Positions 42,485 through 43,635 of a stretch of DNA of 43,635 nucleotides are shown in pieces. A program made the translations under genes and the position numbers. The stretch spans positions 1-43,635 of the forward strand of contig QKIQ01000120.1 in the NCBI GenBank assembly GCA_003249555.1, written 5' to 3'. The notes under the pieces were generated by a model. It was not told the origin of the DNA and did no database searches. It saw nothing but the letters and a program-made list of their open reading frames with translations. How positions within the stretch are numbered: position 1 is the stretch's first letter; every line of letters starts with the position of its first letter. The DNA comes from Clostridia bacterium. GTDB taxonomy: Bacteria > Bacillota > Clostridia > Christensenellales > SZUA-584.

Positions 42485-43162
42485 CTATTCGCAGAAAACA
42501 TGTTCACCGATTGTGAGAATCACAGGGCGGCTTCGAATATATTTGTTGCTCGTTTTTGCGGGATTGTAATAGAACAGCGCGCCGCCTGATGGATCCCAGC
42601 CGTTTAAAGCATCTCTTGCGGCTTTCAGAGACTCTGAGTCTGGTGTTAAATTAATCTGCCCGTCGTCCACCACCGAAAACGCGCCGCTTTGGTATATCAC
42701 TTTCTCAATACTATTTGGAAAAAGTGAACTCTCCACGCGATTTAACACCACCGCCGCCACAGCCACCTTGCCCTTATACGATTCGCCGCGCGCTTCACCG
42801 TAAACCAGTCGTCCGAGAAGATATACATCCTTATCGTTTTTGTCGCCGCCGGTTGCGCCGCCGCCCGATGACGGATCCGTTACGCCCAGCTTCTCTGCCG
42901 TTTGAGACCCCACGATACCGTCTACGGTGATGCCGTGTTTCTTTTGGAACGCAATCACGGCATCCTGTGTGAGTGCGCCGTAGTAACCATCCACATTGCC
43001 GTTATAATAGCCCCAGTCTTTTAGCCGCTGTTGAATCTCCTTAATTGCGTCGCCGCTTGCGCCCATTTTATACGATGCGGCCGGCAACGCTGCCGAACAG
43101 CTGCAAAACAAAACCGCAAGCAATGCCAGCAGCAACGCAAGCGGTTTTTGTATCTTTGTCAT
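42485..43162 (-). CDS. sleB: Spore cortex-lytic enzyme SleB
   Basis: SleB degrades spore cortex peptidoglycan as a lytic transglycosylase during germination. The 225-residue protein has a signal peptide (about 1-28), a PG_binding_1 domain (about 35-92, with GYYGALTQDAVIAFQKKHG) and a C-terminal SleB-type hydrolase domain (about 113-225). The catalytic glutamate is E123 in VYGEARGESYKG. A Gly/Ser/Thr linker joins the two. The signal region also contains a possible lipobox (LFCSC). It precedes ypeB in the same operon. Confidence 0.95.
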   Translation of the reverse strand: MTKIQKPLALLLALLAVLFCSCSAALPAASYKMGASGDAIKEIQQRLKDWGYYNGNVDGYYGALTQDAVIAFQKKHGITVDGIVGSQTAEKLGVTDPSSGGGATGGDKNDKDVYLLGRLVYGEARGESYKGKVAVAAVVLNRVESSLFPNSIEKVIYQSGAFSVVDDGQINLTPDSESLKAARDALNGWDPSGGALFYYNPAKTSNKYIRSRPVILTIGEHVFCE

Positions 43163-43197
43163 GTCGCCAACTCCTTAGATGCAGATTAACGGCATTT

Positions 43198-43635
43198 TTA
43201 TTCAAACAAATCTTCAAACAGCTCTGCGAAAAACGATGTGTACTCCACTTCCGTCATATCTTCGTCCAGTGTCTCAATTTCCGTGAGACACAGCGGCGGA
43301 AACATCACACACCACCAGTTCTGACCATTGCCATTGCCAAGCGTCACCTTAAGCGCCTGATAATCGCCTGCCGGGTACGTGACGCTCTGATACGTCTTTT
43401 CAGGGAAATCAAACGTGCCCACCTGTGCTGCGGCACTATAGTCAAAACCATTTTCGCTCAGCGTTTCATTTGCCGTCTTTTCTATTATTTCAAGGTTGTC
43501 TTCGATATATTCCTTGGCATCCCGCGCATTTTTGCATTCAAGTATGCCGCTTTTGGTGGCTTCAAGCACCGCATCGCGCACCTTAAGCTTTACCGCCTGA
43601 TCCTCATCACTGTCTGAATTCGCAACAACGTGCAG
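43198..43635 (-). CDS. spoIIR: Stage II sporulation protein R, N-terminally cut by the window edge
   Basis: SpoIIR is secreted by the forespore and activates processing of pro-sigma-E in the mother cell. The frame is open to the window end, so the 5' part is missing. The visible 145 residues include LHVVANSDSDEDQAVKLKVR, a strong SpoIIR signature, then the DYSAAAQVGTFDFPEKTY and YPAGDYQALKVTLGNGNGQN segments with the conserved WWCVMFPPLC stretch. It lies upstream of sleB on the same strand, 35 nt away. Confidence 0.93.
   Translation of the reverse strand: MHVVANSDSDEDQAVKLKVRDAVLEATKSGILECKNARDAKEYIEDNLEIIEKTANETLSENGFDYSAAAQVGTFDFPEKTYQSVTYPAGDYQALKVTLGNGNGQNWWCVMFPPLCLTEIETLDEDMTEVEYTSFFAELFEDLFE

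Overview
The window reads as chromosome of a spore-forming, anaerobic, Gram-positive bacterium of the Clostridia (Bacillota). The evidence is a zinc-type S14 inside a Bacillota-order S10/spc ribosomal operon, a NfeD-FloA locus, a sleB-ypeB germination pair next to spoIIR, a PerR-like/superoxide reductase/rubrerythrin oxygen-defence operon, and a V-type rather than F-type ATPase. Genus cannot be assigned from the sequence alone. Most genes look moderately GC-rich; one stretch, about 22.85-27.35 kb, is visibly more AT-rich and looks acquired.

Layout. 1-6.97 kb (minus): S10 operon from rpsJ down to the first codons of rpsH, with a strong sigma-A promoter and a structured leader of about 200 nt. 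7.2-9.6 kb (plus): NfeD-like protein, small zinc-ribbon membrane protein, FloA flotillin and an unknown membrane-anchored protein. 9.6-11.6 kb (minus): clostripain-family lipoprotein protease. 11.7-13.3 kb (plus): PerR-like repressor, desulfoferrodoxin and rubrerythrin behind a palindromic operator. 13.4-16.2 kb (plus): NlpC/P60 cell-wall hydrolase and an LCP-family cell-wall ligase. 16.3-18.7 kb (minus): sodium:solute symporter and patatin-like lipase. 18.8-22.6 kb: lipoprotein serpin, ACT protein, UPF0316 membrane protein, lipoprotein acetolactate decarboxylase and HD-domain protein.

22.6-27.4 kb: tRNA-Ser(CGA), whose 3' end is the start of a direct repeat of about 430 bp. The repeat carries an HxlR-type regulator and recurs 2.84 kb downstream. 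Between the copies lie a PNPOx-like flavoprotein, a flavodoxin, a PduO-type cobalamin adenosyltransferase and a cysteine-rich DUF2284 protein. After the second copy, whose regulator has lost its N-terminal cysteines, comes a stand-alone trpB. I read this as a tandem tRNA-linked island without a visible integrase; the first cargo could form a cobalamin reduction/adenosylation cassette.

27.4-30.5 kb (minus): a glutamate-5-kinase-like amino-acid kinase, then an operon of a membrane-anchored MerR regulator, a YbjQ protein and a CPBP membrane protease, driven by a textbook MerR promoter (19-bp spacer containing a dyad). 30.5-40.5 kb (plus): rpiB, upp and a nine-gene V-type ATPase operon (G-I-K-E-C-F-A-B-D). 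Its K subunit keeps all the sodium ligands known from Enterococcus hirae NtpK, and upp is the gene that precedes the F-type operon in Bacillus subtilis. 40.5-43.6 kb: a small lipoprotein, then ypeB, sleB and partial spoIIR on the minus strand.

Main points for follow-up: the tRNA-Ser tandem island, the V-ATPase at an F-ATPase-like address, the Met-P1 serpin, the membrane-anchored MerR operon, the exported acetolactate decarboxylase and the PerR-type operator.
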